Part shown: positions 63,545 to 64,000 of the stretch, piece after piece
Position numbering within the stretch: position 1 is the first letter of the stretch
Layout: each line of letters begins with the position of its first letter
NCBI GenBank assembly: GCA_016927865.1
Contig: JAFGLU010000101.1
Location: forward strand, 1 to 64,000
Length of the DNA: 64,000 nt
DNA from: Anaerolineaceae bacterium
GTDB lineage: Bacteria; Chloroflexota; Anaerolineae; Anaerolineales; Anaerolineaceae
Direction: 5' to 3'
Position numbers and translations under genes: made by a program
The notes under the pieces: generated by a model
Databases searched by the model: none
Seen by the model: only the letters and a program-made list of their open reading frames with translations
What the model was told of the DNA's origin: nothing

Positions 63545-63997
63545 TTACTGAATGTCCGCGATCAGAATCCACCCGATGATCGTGCGCGTCTCGCCCACAT
63601 ACTCCACTAACAGGCACTCTCGCGAGAGGGCATCATAACGCCGCTCGGCAGGCAGCAGGCGCACAATGGCCCCTTCGGGGATGCGCGCCACGGCCTCGTA
63701 ATCCTCATAGCAGCCATTGCGCGCCCAAATGTTGCGCGAGATGGTGGCGTTCAATGGTGTTGGGGTGATGGTGGGGGTCAGTGTGGGGCGCGGCGTTGCC
63801 GAAGGCTCAGGCGTGGGCGTCGCGGTGCGGGTGGGCGTGGGCGTGAAGGTGGCGGTGGGCGTGGCGGTGGGGGTCAGCGAGAGGATGTAAGACTGCACCT
63901 GGTTGAAGCCCAGCCACAGCAGCAAGATTACCAACGCCGTGCCGACGAGCATGCCGCCGGCTTTCAAGCCGGTCATCGTGTTGCGGTAAGTGCTCAA
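63545..63997 (-). CDS. membrane-anchored protein with Thr/Pro linker and SH3-like end (start uncertain)
   Basis: Up to 150 residues: one membrane helix (AGGMLVGTALVILLLWLGF), a low-complexity TPT/TAT linker of about 45 residues, then a small C-terminal domain with VARIPEGAIVRLLPAERRYD and CLLVEYVGETRTIIGWIL, the pattern of bacterial SH3-like domains. The frame begins with TTG three bases from the window edge and could start upstream of the window or at a downstream ATG (63976). Its domain may bind cell wall. No terminator seen after it. Confidence 0.6.
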   Translation of the reverse strand: MSTYRNTMTGLKAGGMLVGTALVILLLWLGFNQVQSYILSLTPTATPTATFTPTPTRTATPTPEPSATPRPTLTPTITPTPLNATISRNIWARNGCYEDYEAVARIPEGAIVRLLPAERRYDALSRECLLVEYVGETRTIIGWILIADIQ

Positions 63998-64000
63998 ACC

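Overview
The window looks like chromosomal DNA of a Chloroflexota bacterium, most likely of the class Anaerolineae. This is inferred from gene content and style, not from a marker gene: GC-rich coding (roughly 60% by eye), many genes with a TATAAT box only 6-9 bases before the ATG (leaderless mRNAs), a YvcK protein with a membrane anchor, a CpXC-domain protein, a GlnE-type adenylyltransferase fused to ACT domains, and threonine/proline-rich linkers in secreted proteins. No rRNA, tRNA, CRISPR array, transposase or phage gene was seen.

Layout. 0.1-1.7 kb: an alpha/alpha-toroid protein and a short RsmI-like rRNA methyltransferase. 1.9-6.4 kb: nitrogen block with glnA, a previously hidden 37-residue membrane protein, amtB and a cation/proton antiporter. 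A 12-bp palindrome, ACCCATATGGGT, precedes glnA and the antiporter at the same distance from each -10 box. 6.6-11.9 kb: pgk, gap, yvcK and a ROK glucokinase. 11.9-18.3 kb: aminotransferase, sensor histidine kinase, CpXC protein, and a divergent FHA-winged-helix / Ser-Thr kinase pair. 18.4-24.3 kb: a secreted GH3-like protein, a glycerophosphodiesterase and an AAA ATPase in an overlapping operon, then a GT2 glycosyltransferase. 24.4-31.3 kb: recJ-alr divergent from tgt across 22 bp, then uppP, a PstS-like lipoprotein overlapping a ThiS-like protein, and prs. 31.4-32.0 kb: a 72-73 bp tandem repeat. 32.0-40.4 kb: glnE-ACT, GH5, transglutaminase-like, a large membrane protein and an ankyrin protein. 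41.0-42.7 kb: a UbiB/ABC1 kinase.

42.8-52.1 kb holds the best candidate for an undescribed system. Two overlapping genes for membrane-anchored SPFH-like proteins and a TPR protein run on the plus strand. Facing them on the minus strand is an operon for a radical SAM enzyme, a long coiled-coil protein and a large AAA protein with two CbbX-like ATPase domains. Each arm has its own recognisable promoter. Most of it is visibly more AT-rich than its surroundings. 52.1-64 kb: a hybrid sensor kinase whose phospho-acceptor histidine is glutamine, an FGGY kinase, a serine hydrolase, a UMF1-type transporter with an acyltransferase, an unknown protein, an Asp/Glu racemase family protein and an anchored SH3-like protein.

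The second main discovery is a family of 14 palindromic elements (about 90-114 bp, here M1-M14) in intergenic regions. Terminal inverted repeats read GTAACTnCTCAG...CTGAGTAGTTAC. Seven copies have 8-bp flanking direct repeats (three perfect), so the family behaves as a MITE moved by an absent transposase. Copies differ in stem sequence but each stays self-complementary. Three copies lie exactly 8 bp upstream of a TATAAT box, and one copy has supplied the last 12 codons of a gene.
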